Source: Gammaproteobacteria bacterium (lineage in GTDB: Bacteria > Pseudomonadota > Gammaproteobacteria > Thiohalorhabdales > Thiohalorhabdaceae). Taken from it: a stretch of DNA of 6,462 nucleotides. Position 1 is the stretch's first letter; the number at the start of each line of letters is the position of its first letter. This document shows positions 1 through 5,562 of this stretch, in pieces. The notes under the pieces are model-generated. The model ran no database searches. It was not told the DNA's origin and worked only from the letters and a program-made list of their open reading frames with translations. The stretch spans positions 1-6,462 of the forward strand of contig JAHEOG010000190.1 of assembly GCA_018609925.1 (NCBI GenBank). Direction: 5' to 3'. The position numbers were made by a program, and so were the translations under genes.

Positions 1-162
1 ACCGAGGGTGGCATCCAGGGAGACGTTGATTTCGACTCCGTCGCCGAAGTGGCGGGGGCCGTTACCCCCACTCCGGGCGGTACCGGTCCCATGACCGTGG
101 CCTGCGTCCTGGAGAACACCGTCAAGGCTGCCCGCCTTCAGGGCCGGTTTGGCTCCCGTTGA
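1..162 (+). CDS. folD: FolD C-terminal end (methylenetetrahydrofolate dehydrogenase/cyclohydrolase), 5'-partial
   Basis: The frame is open from the first base to a TGA at 160-162 and gives 53 residues. It contains VDFDSVAEVAGAVTPTPGGTGPMT as overlapping short motifs (VDFDSV, then TPTPGGTGPMT) followed by VLENT. This is the conserved C-terminal end of bifunctional FolD, including the PGGxGPMT loop of the NADP-binding domain. FolD is a cytosolic enzyme that oxidises 5,10-methylene-THF to methenyl-THF and hydrolyses that to 10-formyl-THF for purine and formyl-methionine synthesis. The start and most of the catalytic domain lie outside the window, so its integrity cannot be judged. The C-terminus shows nothing unusual. 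The next gene starts 105 nt downstream, after an inverted repeat, and is probably a separate transcription unit. Confidence 0.93.
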   Translation, partial: TEGGIQGDVDFDSVAEVAGAVTPTPGGTGPMTVACVLENTVKAARLQGRFGSR

Positions 163-173
163 GCCCCCTTCCC

Positions 174-202
174 GGACCTGGTTGCGGAGGGCGCCCAGGT
201 CC
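174..202 (+). terminator. Inverted repeat after folD, possible hairpin or weak terminator
   Basis: GGACCTGG (174-181) is perfectly complementary to CCAGGTCC (195-202) around a 13-nt loop, starting 11 nt after the folD stop codon. The RNA stem would be strong, but no T-run follows (the next bases are CCAGTTCCTG). It is therefore not a canonical intrinsic terminator. It could stabilise the folD mRNA 3' end, act with Rho, or be chance in GC-rich DNA. Confidence 0.35.
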
Positions 203-267
203 CCAGTTCCTGACCGATCCTTCCTAACCATGGGGGAGCGGGGGCGCGCCGCGGACGCGAGTGAGCC

Positions 268-1413
268 ATGTCTGCCGATTCCTTCCTGACCTTCCAACAC
301 ACAGGTGACGGCCAGCTTCAGGTCAAGGTCACCGGGGACTGGGTGATCGGGAACGTCACCGAGCTAAAGGACCGGATCTCGGGCCTGTTTGGGAGCACGG
401 ACGGGACCCGGAAGGTCGTCTTCCAGTGCAGCGGGCTGGGCAAGCTCGACACCTCCGGGGCCTGGGTCCTCTACCAGGCGGCCCGCACGCTGGAGGCCCG
501 CGGTTTCGAGGCCGATCTGACCGGCTTCCGGCAGGCCCATTCCCGGTTCATGGATCAGGTGGTGGGGGATTTCCCCGAGTACGAGGAAGCCAAAGAGCCC
601 CAGCACCGCTCCGTTCTCCTAGACCAGCTCGAAAACATCGGTGGCTGGCTCGTCTACTGCATCTGCCATGTCGGCCAGGCCTTTTCCTTCCTGCTCCAGC
701 TCCTGGAGACCTTTTTCTTCAATCTGGTCATGCCGTGGCGCTTCCGGTTCGGGGTCATGGTGGCGAACATGTACCGGGCCGGGGTGCTGGCCATCCCCAT
801 CGTGGCCCTTCTGGCCTTCCTCATCAGCATCGTGCTGGCCTATCAAGGGGCGACCCAGCTCGCCCGCTTCGGCGCCGAGATCTTCACCATCGACCTCACG
901 GCGGTCACCCTCCTGAGGGAGATGGGGGTCATGCTCACCGCGATCCTCGTTGCCGGGCGGTCGGGCTCCGGGTTCGCCGCCGAGAACGGCACCATGAAGC
1001 TCAACGAAGAGATTGACGCCATGCAGACCATCGGCCTCGACCCCTTCGAGCTGCTGGTGTTGCCCCGGGTGGTGGCGCTGGTCCTCATGATGCCCCTGCT
1101 TACCCTGCTGGCCGACGTCGTGGGCCTCGCCGGTGGCGCCCTGTCCGCGTTCATGTTGCTGGACATGCCCCTGGGGCCCTATCTGGCGCAGGTGCAGTCC
1201 GCGGTGACTCCCTGGACCTTTTGGTTCGGGATCATAAAGGCCCCGGTGTTCGGCTTCCTGATCGCGACCACGGGAACCTTCTGGGGGATGCACGTGGGTG
1301 GCTCCGCCGAAAGCGTGGGCCGCCTGACCACGGTGGCGGTGGTTCAGTCGATCGCCATGGTCATCGCCGCCGATGCGGTCTTTTCCGTACTGTCCTCCTC
1401 GATGGGGCTCTAG
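268..1413 (+). CDS. mlaE: MlaE-family lipid ABC transporter permease with fused N-terminal STAS domain
   Basis: This 381-residue inner-membrane permease belongs to an MCE-type phospholipid transporter. Residues ~1-105 form a soluble STAS domain (compare MlaB) with the typical LDTSGAW loop at 60-66. Thr62/Ser63 sit where STAS proteins carry the conserved Ser/Thr. Residues ~125-381 are the MlaE core: hydrophobic segments near 172-192, 216-230, 267-297, 320-337 and 355-377. The family signature spans ~194-270, including GATQLARFG, LLREMG, AGRSGSGFAAE, EIDAMQTIGLDP and LPR. The fusion replaces a separate MlaB subunit and is a known arrangement, and the length is normal for it. ATG 268 is the first possible start, since an in-frame TGA lies at 262-264. 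The upstream ribosome site is weak (GAGTGAG at 258-264). It is the first gene of a four-gene operon, with the ATPase gene 3 nt downstream. Confidence 0.93.
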   Translation: MSADSFLTFQHTGDGQLQVKVTGDWVIGNVTELKDRISGLFGSTDGTRKVVFQCSGLGKLDTSGAWVLYQAARTLEARGFEADLTGFRQAHSRFMDQVVGDFPEYEEAKEPQHRSVLLDQLENIGGWLVYCICHVGQAFSFLLQLLETFFFNLVMPWRFRFGVMVANMYRAGVLAIPIVALLAFLISIVLAYQGATQLARFGAEIFTIDLTAVTLLREMGVMLTAILVAGRSGSGFAAENGTMKLNEEIDAMQTIGLDPFELLVLPRVVALVLMMPLLTLLADVVGLAGGALSAFMLLDMPLGPYLAQVQSAVTPWTFWFGIIKAPVFGFLIATTGTFWGMHVGGSAESVGRLTTVAVVQSIAMVIAADAVFSVLSSSMGL

Positions 1414-1416
1414 GCG

Positions 1417-2190
1417 ATGCCGGCATTCCATAAGGGCCCTTTCATCCAGGTCCGGGGTCTGGACAACCGCTTCGGGGATCACGTCGTACACCGCGACTTG
1501 GACCTGGATATCCATCGCGGGGAGATCCTTGGTCTGGTGGGCGGCTCGGGCAGCGGCAAGACCATACTGGTGCGCAGCATCCTGGGGCTGCACCAACCAC
1601 AGGGCGGGGAGATCCTGTTTAATGGCCACGACCTCCTGAAGGAGCCTCCCCGCAAACGGCTCCAGTACCAGCGACAGTGGGGCATGCTCTTCCAGCGGGG
1701 GGCCCTGTTCTCCGGGCTGACCGTGCTCGAGAACGTGGAGCTTCCCATGCGGGAGCACTTGGAGCTGTCCCCGGAGATCTGCGCCGAGCTGGCGCGGCTA
1801 AAGATCCACCTTGCGGGACTGCCCCCCTATGCAGGCCAGCAATACCCCTCGGAGCTCTCGGGGGGCATGGTCAAGCGCGCCGCTCTCGCCCGGGCCCTGG
1901 CCCTGGAGCCTGAGGTCCTGTTCCTGGACGAGCCGACCTCCGGACTGGACCCGATTGCCGCCAACAGCTTCGATAATCTGATCCAGTATCTGCAGGATGC
2001 GCTGCAGCTGACGGTCGTGATCGTAACCCACGACCTCTACACACTGGCCAATGTCTGCCACCGTTTGGCGGTCATCGTGGATGGTCAGGTGGTAGCCGGC
2101 ACCCTGGAGGAGCTGAGACAGCATCCGGATCCCTGGATCCGGAGCTATTTCCACGGGCCTCGTATGGAAGCCCTGCTTAGAACGGTCTAG
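1417..2190 (+). CDS. mlaF: MlaF-type ABC transporter ATP-binding protein
   Basis: This 257-residue cytosolic ATPase powers lipid movement through the MlaE permease. All nucleotide-binding motifs are present and in order: Walker A GGSGSGKT at 42-49, Q-loop Gln93, signature LSGGM at 147-151, Walker B VLFLD at 167-171 followed by catalytic Glu172, D-loop SGLDP at 175-179, and H-loop His205. The signature context (LSGGMVKRAALARAL) and the tail (GTLEEL, then PWIRSYFHG) are typical of the MlaF subfamily rather than a generic importer ATPase. In E. coli MlaF a C-terminal extension contacts MlaB. The corresponding tail here is residues ~235-257 and could contact the STAS domain fused to the permease, which is inference. 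The start lies 3 nt after the permease stop with only GGGG at 1404-1407 upstream, so translational coupling is likely. Confidence 0.94.
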   Translation: MPAFHKGPFIQVRGLDNRFGDHVVHRDLDLDIHRGEILGLVGGSGSGKTILVRSILGLHQPQGGEILFNGHDLLKEPPRKRLQYQRQWGMLFQRGALFSGLTVLENVELPMREHLELSPEICAELARLKIHLAGLPPYAGQQYPSELSGGMVKRAALARALALEPEVLFLDEPTSGLDPIAANSFDNLIQYLQDALQLTVVIVTHDLYTLANVCHRLAVIVDGQVVAGTLEELRQHPDPWIRSYFHGPRMEALLRTV

Positions 2191-2194
2191 GGCC

Positions 2195-3220
2195 ATGGAG
2201 CGCAATATCCCGTATGTCGCCGTGGGCGTCGTCGTGCTGCTGCTGCTCGCCGGCCTGGCCGCCTTCGCCACCTGGCAGGCCGGGCGCTATCAGGCCCGCG
2301 GCTTCGAGTATTACACGATCCGTTTCGAGGGCGGGGTCAGCGGAGTCAGTGGGGGCGGCACTGTCCGCTACCGAGGGGCGCAGGTGGGCCGGGTGGTCGA
2401 GGTTCGGTTGCAGGAGGAGGCTCCCGAATCGGTGCGGGTGGACATCATGGTCCAGCCCACGACCCCAGTGAGCAAGGACACCGTGGCCCAGGTCCTGCCC
2501 CAGGGGATTACGGGGGTTTCCTACATCGAGCTGACCACGGAGGAGCCCGGACCGCCCCCGGAGAAGCCCCCGGGGGAGCGGTATCCGGTCATCCCGTCCA
2601 AGCCGTCCCCCCTGGATCGCCTCATGGCGGAGCTGCCCAAGGTAGGCGATCAGGTCGGGCGAATCGCCAACCGGGTGGAAGGGCTCCTGAGCGAGGAGGC
2701 TGTCCGGGACTTTCAGGCGATCCTGGCCAACACCGCGGAGCTGTCCGGGGATCTCAACCAGCTTTCGAACCGGGCGGATCGGCTGATGGATCAATCCTCC
2801 GAGGTTGTAGAGCAAACCGGTAATACTATGGAGCAGGTCGACTCGGCCTTTGCCAGCGTCGATGTAGCTGCCGGTGAGTTGCGCACTACAGTGGAGCGGG
2901 CCGACTCGGCTCTAACCAACTTGGACGCGGCGGCGGGGGAGGCGCGCACCACCTTCCGGGCCACCGGAGAGCTCATCCCCGAGGCGGAGCGGACCTTGAT
3001 CCAGGTTCGGTCACTGAGCGAGCGCCTGAACCGCCTGGTGGCCGACAACGAGGACAATGTGGATCGCTTCGCTAGCGAGGGGCTGGAGGAGCTGAGCCTC
3101 TTCCTGGGTGAGGGTCGCCGAACCCTCTCGGATGTCCGGAGCCTGGTTCGGGCGCTTGAGCGCAATCCCTCCCAGATCCTCTATCCGCCGAAGGAGGCGG
3201 GGATGGAAGTGCCCGAATGA
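2195..3220 (+). CDS. mlaD: MlaD-family MCE-domain protein with long helical C-terminal tail
   Basis: This 341-residue protein is the periplasmic substrate-binding component of the transporter and is anchored in the inner membrane. Residues 6-27 form a single N-terminal membrane helix with a short cytoplasmic start. The MCE domain covers ~38-117, with GVSGVSGGGTVRYRGAQVG at 47-65 and LPQGITGVSYIEL at 101-113. MCE domains form hexameric rings with a central hydrophobic pore. A proline-rich linker (119-139) leads to a ~190-residue polar, alanine- and glutamate-rich helical region with heptad-like spacing and a duplicated 21-residue unit. The end (LERNPSQILYPP, 321-332) matches the usual tail of this subfamily. 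It is much longer than E. coli MlaD (about 180 residues). The start is 4 nt after the ATPase stop. The stop overlaps the lipoprotein start as ATGA. Confidence 0.92.
   Translation: MERNIPYVAVGVVVLLLLAGLAAFATWQAGRYQARGFEYYTIRFEGGVSGVSGGGTVRYRGAQVGRVVEVRLQEEAPESVRVDIMVQPTTPVSKDTVAQVLPQGITGVSYIELTTEEPGPPPEKPPGERYPVIPSKPSPLDRLMAELPKVGDQVGRIANRVEGLLSEEAVRDFQAILANTAELSGDLNQLSNRADRLMDQSSEVVEQTGNTMEQVDSAFASVDVAAGELRTTVERADSALTNLDAAAGEARTTFRATGELIPEAERTLIQVRSLSERLNRLVADNEDNVDRFASEGLEELSLFLGEGRRTLSDVRSLVRALERNPSQILYPPKEAGMEVPE
2837..2962 (+). repeat. Tandem 21-residue duplication inside the MCE protein
   Basis: Two adjacent 63-bp units (2837-2899 and 2900-2962) encode residues 215-235 and 236-256 of the MCE protein. 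They share the pattern DSA-x4-D-x-AAGE-x-RTT, with Asp216/Asp237, Asp223/Asp244, AAGE and RTT in register. Twenty-one residues is exactly three heptads, as expected for a lengthened coiled coil. The DNA of the two copies has diverged at third positions, so the duplication is old or maintained by selection. A third unit upstream (from Asp195) is only faintly similar. Confidence 0.7.
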
Positions 3221-3855
3221 CGCTCCCCAAGAGCCTCTGTACGCTGGTATGCCTGCTGCTGGCGGGCTGCGTTTACCTTCCCGAATCGGCTCCCCCTCCG
3301 GAGCGCTACACCCTTGAGCCGCCGGCATTCGACCCATCGGAGCAGCTCCCCACGGAGGCGGCCTTCCGGGTCGGCGAGGTCCTGCTGCCGGCCCGGTTGG
3401 CCTCGGACCGTATTGCTGTCCTGCGAGAGGGTGGGCGGGTCGATCACCTCGCCAATGTCCGCTGGTCGGCTTCGCTGTCGGATCTTCTCCAGGACTACCT
3501 CGCCGATGGAGTGGAGGCTCGCTGGGGTGCCACCGCTTGGGGGCGGACTCCCGCTCGCTACCGGATCGTGGCCGCAATCCGGGATTTACAAGCCGAGTAC
3601 CCGAACGGTTCCAATGAGCCCCCGAAGCTGCGGGTGCATCTTATCGCCACACTGATGGAGGCCTCCAGCGGTGAGGTGGTGGCTCGGGTAAGCGAGCATC
3701 ACGTGCGGGAGGCCGAAAGCAATCGCGTTGGTGTCATTGTGGAGGGCCTGGAGGGCTTGCTGGGCACCGCTTTAAGCGGAATGCTCGACCGCTTCGAGAC
3801 TGGCGTGGAGGAGCAAGGAAAGGGCGGCGCCTCCCCAACCACCCGTTCCGGCTAG
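3217..3855 (+). CDS. PqiC-type ABC transport auxiliary lipoprotein (ABC_trans_aux family)
   Basis: This 212-residue predicted lipoprotein has a short basic N-terminus, a hydrophobic stretch, and a lipobox LAGC at 15-18, giving Cys18 as the acylated residue. Val19 at the +2 position, rather than Asp, predicts sorting to the outer membrane. The mature part starts with a proline-rich linker and RYTLEPP (30-36). It continues with IAVLREGGRVDHLANVRWSAS as overlapping motifs around 66-86 (Arg70, Trp83) and then LLQDYL. This is the layout of the PqiC/ABC_trans_aux family, which partners MCE proteins. The likely role is an outer-membrane receiver for lipids passed through the MCE protein. The start overlaps the MCE stop by 4 nt (ATGA). 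The nearest strong Shine-Dalgarno-like sequence (AAGGAGG, 3191-3197) is about 19 nt away, so initiation probably depends on coupling. The C-terminal ~15 residues are polar and poorly ordered, and the gene ends in a stop shared with the opposing gene. Confidence 0.85.
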   Translation: MTLPKSLCTLVCLLLAGCVYLPESAPPPERYTLEPPAFDPSEQLPTEAAFRVGEVLLPARLASDRIAVLREGGRVDHLANVRWSASLSDLLQDYLADGVEARWGATAWGRTPARYRIVAAIRDLQAEYPNGSNEPPKLRVHLIATLMEASSGEVVARVSEHHVREAESNRVGVIVEGLEGLLGTALSGMLDRFETGVEEQGKGGASPTTRSG

Positions 3856-4424
3856 GTGGAGCCTCCATTCGTCTTGCCTGTGGACCCCCGCTGCCATAGG
3901 ACCTCACCGCTGCCGCTGTGCTGATTGATGGCACGGGCCACCACGAACAACAGATCCGAGAGACGGTTGAGATAGGTGAGAGGCGGAAGGGAGACCTCCT
4001 CATCCCGGCCCAGGGCGTAGACGGCCCGCTCCGCTCGCCGGCACACGGTGCGCGCGATGTGGGCCTGGGCCCCCGCCAGGGAGCCCCCCGGTAGGATGAA
4101 CTCCTGCAGGGGCCCCAGCTCCCGATTGAGCTCGTCGATACGCTCCTCCAAGGCCGCGATCCGATCCGCGGGCAGGGCCTCATAGCCGGGTACCACCAGC
4201 TCGGCCCCCAGATCGAAGAGGTCGTGCTGGACCCTTACCAGGAGCTTCTGAAACGCCTCGGGTGGAGCATGGGCGTTGACCAGCCCGATCTGGCTGTTCA
4301 GCTCGTCCACCTCCCCGTAGGCCTGGAGCCTGGGGTGGTCCTTGGTTACCCGGGTCCCGTCGCCGAGGTCGGAGCCCCCTTGATCGCCGGTCCGGGTGTA
4401 GATGCGTGAGAGGCGATGGCCCAT
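3852..4424 (-). CDS. PduO-type ATP:cob(I)alamin adenosyltransferase
   Basis: This 190-residue cytosolic enzyme transfers the 5'-deoxyadenosyl group of ATP to cob(I)alamin or cob(I)yrinate diamide, making the adenosylcobalamin cofactor. The family motifs are clear. The ATP-binding N-terminus is YTRTGDQGGSDLGDGTRV (9-26); Ser18 replaces the more usual Thr, a mild change. It is followed by AYGEVDELNSQIG (35-47), FILPGG (109-114), the catalytic helix ARTVCRRAER (124-133), and YLNRLSDLLFVVAR (151-164). The length is normal and the protein is expected to be trimeric. A good Shine-Dalgarno sequence, AAGGA, reads on this strand at 4437-4433, 8 nt before the ATG, and supports the start. It lies 33 nt downstream of the PstS-like gene on the same strand. 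No other cobalamin biosynthesis gene is visible. The last ~12 residues are a Gly/Ser/Thr tail with no family motif. Confidence 0.93.
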   Translation of the reverse strand: MGHRLSRIYTRTGDQGGSDLGDGTRVTKDHPRLQAYGEVDELNSQIGLVNAHAPPEAFQKLLVRVQHDLFDLGAELVVPGYEALPADRIAALEERIDELNRELGPLQEFILPGGSLAGAQAHIARTVCRRAERAVYALGRDEEVSLPPLTYLNRLSDLLFVVARAINQHSGSGEVLWQRGSTGKTNGGST

Positions 4425-4457
4425 GGCGAATGTCCTTGGGGAAAGCTCGCTGGTTCG

Positions 4458-5321
4458 TTACCGGCGCGCGGCCCCGGCCTCCCAGGGCTTGTCCAGAGCT
4501 TCTCCCATGGAAGGGGTCACTGTCCCGTGGTTCTTTAGCAGGCGTTGGCCCTGGTCCGATAGCACGAAGTCAACGAACCGCTCCACTTTGGCCTCGGCAC
4601 CGTTGGGAAGTACCAGGTACAGGGGGAGAAAAAGGGGATATTGTCCTTCTGCGACAACCTCCGCCCTGGCCTCGAGGCCCTCGAGGCGAAGGACCTTCAC
4701 CTGCTCCTGGCGCGCACGGGCCATGCTGGTGACGGCGATGGCGTTATCCAGGTTGGCCACCGCGGACTCCAGCTCGGCAGTGGTTTGCCGGCCGAGGCCG
4801 GAGGGCAGGTCCTCGAGAGCCAGGGGCTCTTCGAAGGCCAGCTCCCGGAAGGCCCGGCCCGGTCCGGAGCTGGGCCGCGCCCGGTGGCCTACCACGATGA
4901 ACCGGTCGTCTCCACCGACCTCCTTCCAGTTGGTGATCTCCCCGCGGAAGATGCCGCGCAGCTCGGCCAGGCTGAGCTCCTCGACCGGATTGGATGGATG
5001 CACGATGGGGACCAGGGCTTCCCAGGCCACATGCACCAGCTCCCCCTCGAGGTCCGGGCCGTTGGCCAGGGCCGGATGGCAGGCGCCGCCCACGTCCAGC
5101 TCCCCGCCGGCAGTTCCCCGAAGCCCGTACCCCGGGCCCCCGTCGCGGACCTGCACGGGGACCCCGGTCTTAACCCGATAGGGATCCACCAGGGGGTCCA
5201 AAACGGCCGACTCGACGAAGCTGCAGCCGCCCCACTGCAGAGGCTCGGCGGTGGCCTGGGTGGAGGGCAGCACCAAGCCACCGGCAAGGGCTAGGAGGAT
5301 CCAAAGGGCGGGGTGGCGCAT
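4458..5321 (-). CDS. Exported PstS-like substrate-binding protein, ligand unknown
   Basis: This 287-residue protein has a signal peptide (1-25: basic RH, hydrophobic WILLALAGGLVL, cleavage likely after ATA before Glu26) and is therefore periplasmic. The mature part resembles the PstS/PBP-like phosphate-binding family: a GGPGYG loop at 61-66, GELDVGGACHPA (73-84), WEALVPIVHPSNPV (100-113), LSLAELRGIFRGEITNWKEVGG (116-137), and a PSSGPGRAFREL region (150-161). The usual phosphate-contacting GSG-type loop and SGT motif appear here as GGPGYG and SGPG, so phosphate is not assured. Cys33 and Cys81 are the only cysteines in the mature protein and could form a disulfide. No permease or ATPase genes adjoin it. 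An AAGGT ribosome site reads on this strand at 5334-5330, 8 nt before the ATG. It is the first gene of a probable two-gene operon with the adenosyltransferase. The general family is confident; the function is not known. Confidence 0.8.
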   Translation of the reverse strand: MRHPALWILLALAGGLVLPSTQATAEPLQWGGCSFVESAVLDPLVDPYRVKTGVPVQVRDGGPGYGLRGTAGGELDVGGACHPALANGPDLEGELVHVAWEALVPIVHPSNPVEELSLAELRGIFRGEITNWKEVGGDDRFIVVGHRARPSSGPGRAFRELAFEEPLALEDLPSGLGRQTTAELESAVANLDNAIAVTSMARARQEQVKVLRLEGLEARAEVVAEGQYPLFLPLYLVLPNGAEAKVERFVDFVLSDQGQRLLKNHGTVTPSMGEALDKPWEAGAARR

Positions 5322-5355
5322 GGGGCTCTACCTTGGCGCACGGGCACGGATGGCT

Positions 5356-5385
5356 CCGGTCCGGGAGCGGGCGCTCCCAAACCGG
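5356..5385. promoter_or_regulatory. Interrupted hairpin in the divergent control region
   Basis: CCGGT (5356-5360) pairs with ACCGG (5381-5385). Inside, after a 2x2 internal loop (CC opposite AA), GGGAGC (5363-5368) pairs with GCTCCC (5373-5378) around the loop GGGC. The structure is symmetric and would form on either strand. Seen from the minus-strand gene it lies 34 nt upstream of the PstS-like start, within a probable 5' leader or promoter. It could be an operator or leader hairpin. No T-run follows on either strand, which argues against a terminator. Confidence 0.4.
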
Positions 5386-5436
5386 GGGCTTAACCGGGCT
5401 CCACGAACCGGGAGGCCAAACCGTTCCGTTACCGGA
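5380..5436. repeat. Spaced AACCGGG repeats between the PstS-like gene and bioB
   Basis: AACCGGG occurs exactly at 5380-5386, 5392-5398 and 5406-5412. Degenerate copies AACCGTT (5419-5425) and TACCGGA (5430-5436) follow. Start-to-start spacing is 12, 14, 13 and 11 nt, near one to one-and-a-third helical turns. Such phased short direct repeats can be an array of regulator half-sites, but CCGG is also a common word in this GC-rich DNA. No known operator was recognised. Confidence 0.4.
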
Positions 5437-5505
5437 CCAGCGCCGGTGAAGCCGGGCTTATTTTCCGTCAGGGGAGGCCCCGCGTCCAGAGCCCGCGGCC
5501 ACGCA

Positions 5506-5556
5506 TTGACAGGTCCGGTGCCCGCCGCTAGGTTCGGTCCTCCCAACTCGCGAGGT
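5506..5556 (+). promoter_or_regulatory. Predicted sigma-70-type promoter and ribosome site of bioB
   Basis: A perfect -35 box TTGACA (5506-5511) is followed after exactly 17 nt by TAGGTT (5529-5534). This keeps the three most important -10 bases (T1, A2, T6). Transcription would begin near 5541, giving a ~20-nt leader. Within it GAGGT (5552-5556) is a Shine-Dalgarno sequence 6 nt before the bioB ATG at 5563, which supports that start. No BirA- or BioR-like palindrome overlaps it. Confidence 0.6.
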
Positions 5557-5562
5557 CCTCCC

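Noticed and set aside
163..267. Promoter for the lipid-transport operon
   Set aside because: No -35/-10 pair with acceptable spacing was found by eye. A promoter may be present but is not recognisable from the sequence.
619..1758. Long antisense open frame (379 codons) opposite the permease and ATPase genes
   Set aside because: It is rich in His, Gln, Gly and Pro with no recognisable motif, and it lies across two unmistakable genes. Stop-poor antisense frames are expected in GC-rich coding DNA.
3820..3875. Bidirectional terminator at the convergent junction
   Set aside because: Only short pairings are found (CCACC 3839-3843 with GGTGG 3855-3859; GGCT with AGCC), and no T-run lies on either strand.
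4402..5294. Plus-strand open frames opposite the PstS-like gene
   Set aside because: They are Ser/Arg/Pro-rich shadows of a gene with a clear signal peptide and conserved motifs on the other strand.
5458..5464. AAAATAA on the minus strand as a -10 box for the PstS-like operon
   Set aside because: No TTGACA-like -35 is found 16-18 nt upstream on that strand, so the patch was kept only as an AT-rich feature.
5322..5480. PhoB box upstream of the PstS-like gene
   Set aside because: No paired CTGTCAT-like repeats with 11-nt period are present. The repeats seen are AACCGGG with 11-14 nt spacing, which is a different motif.
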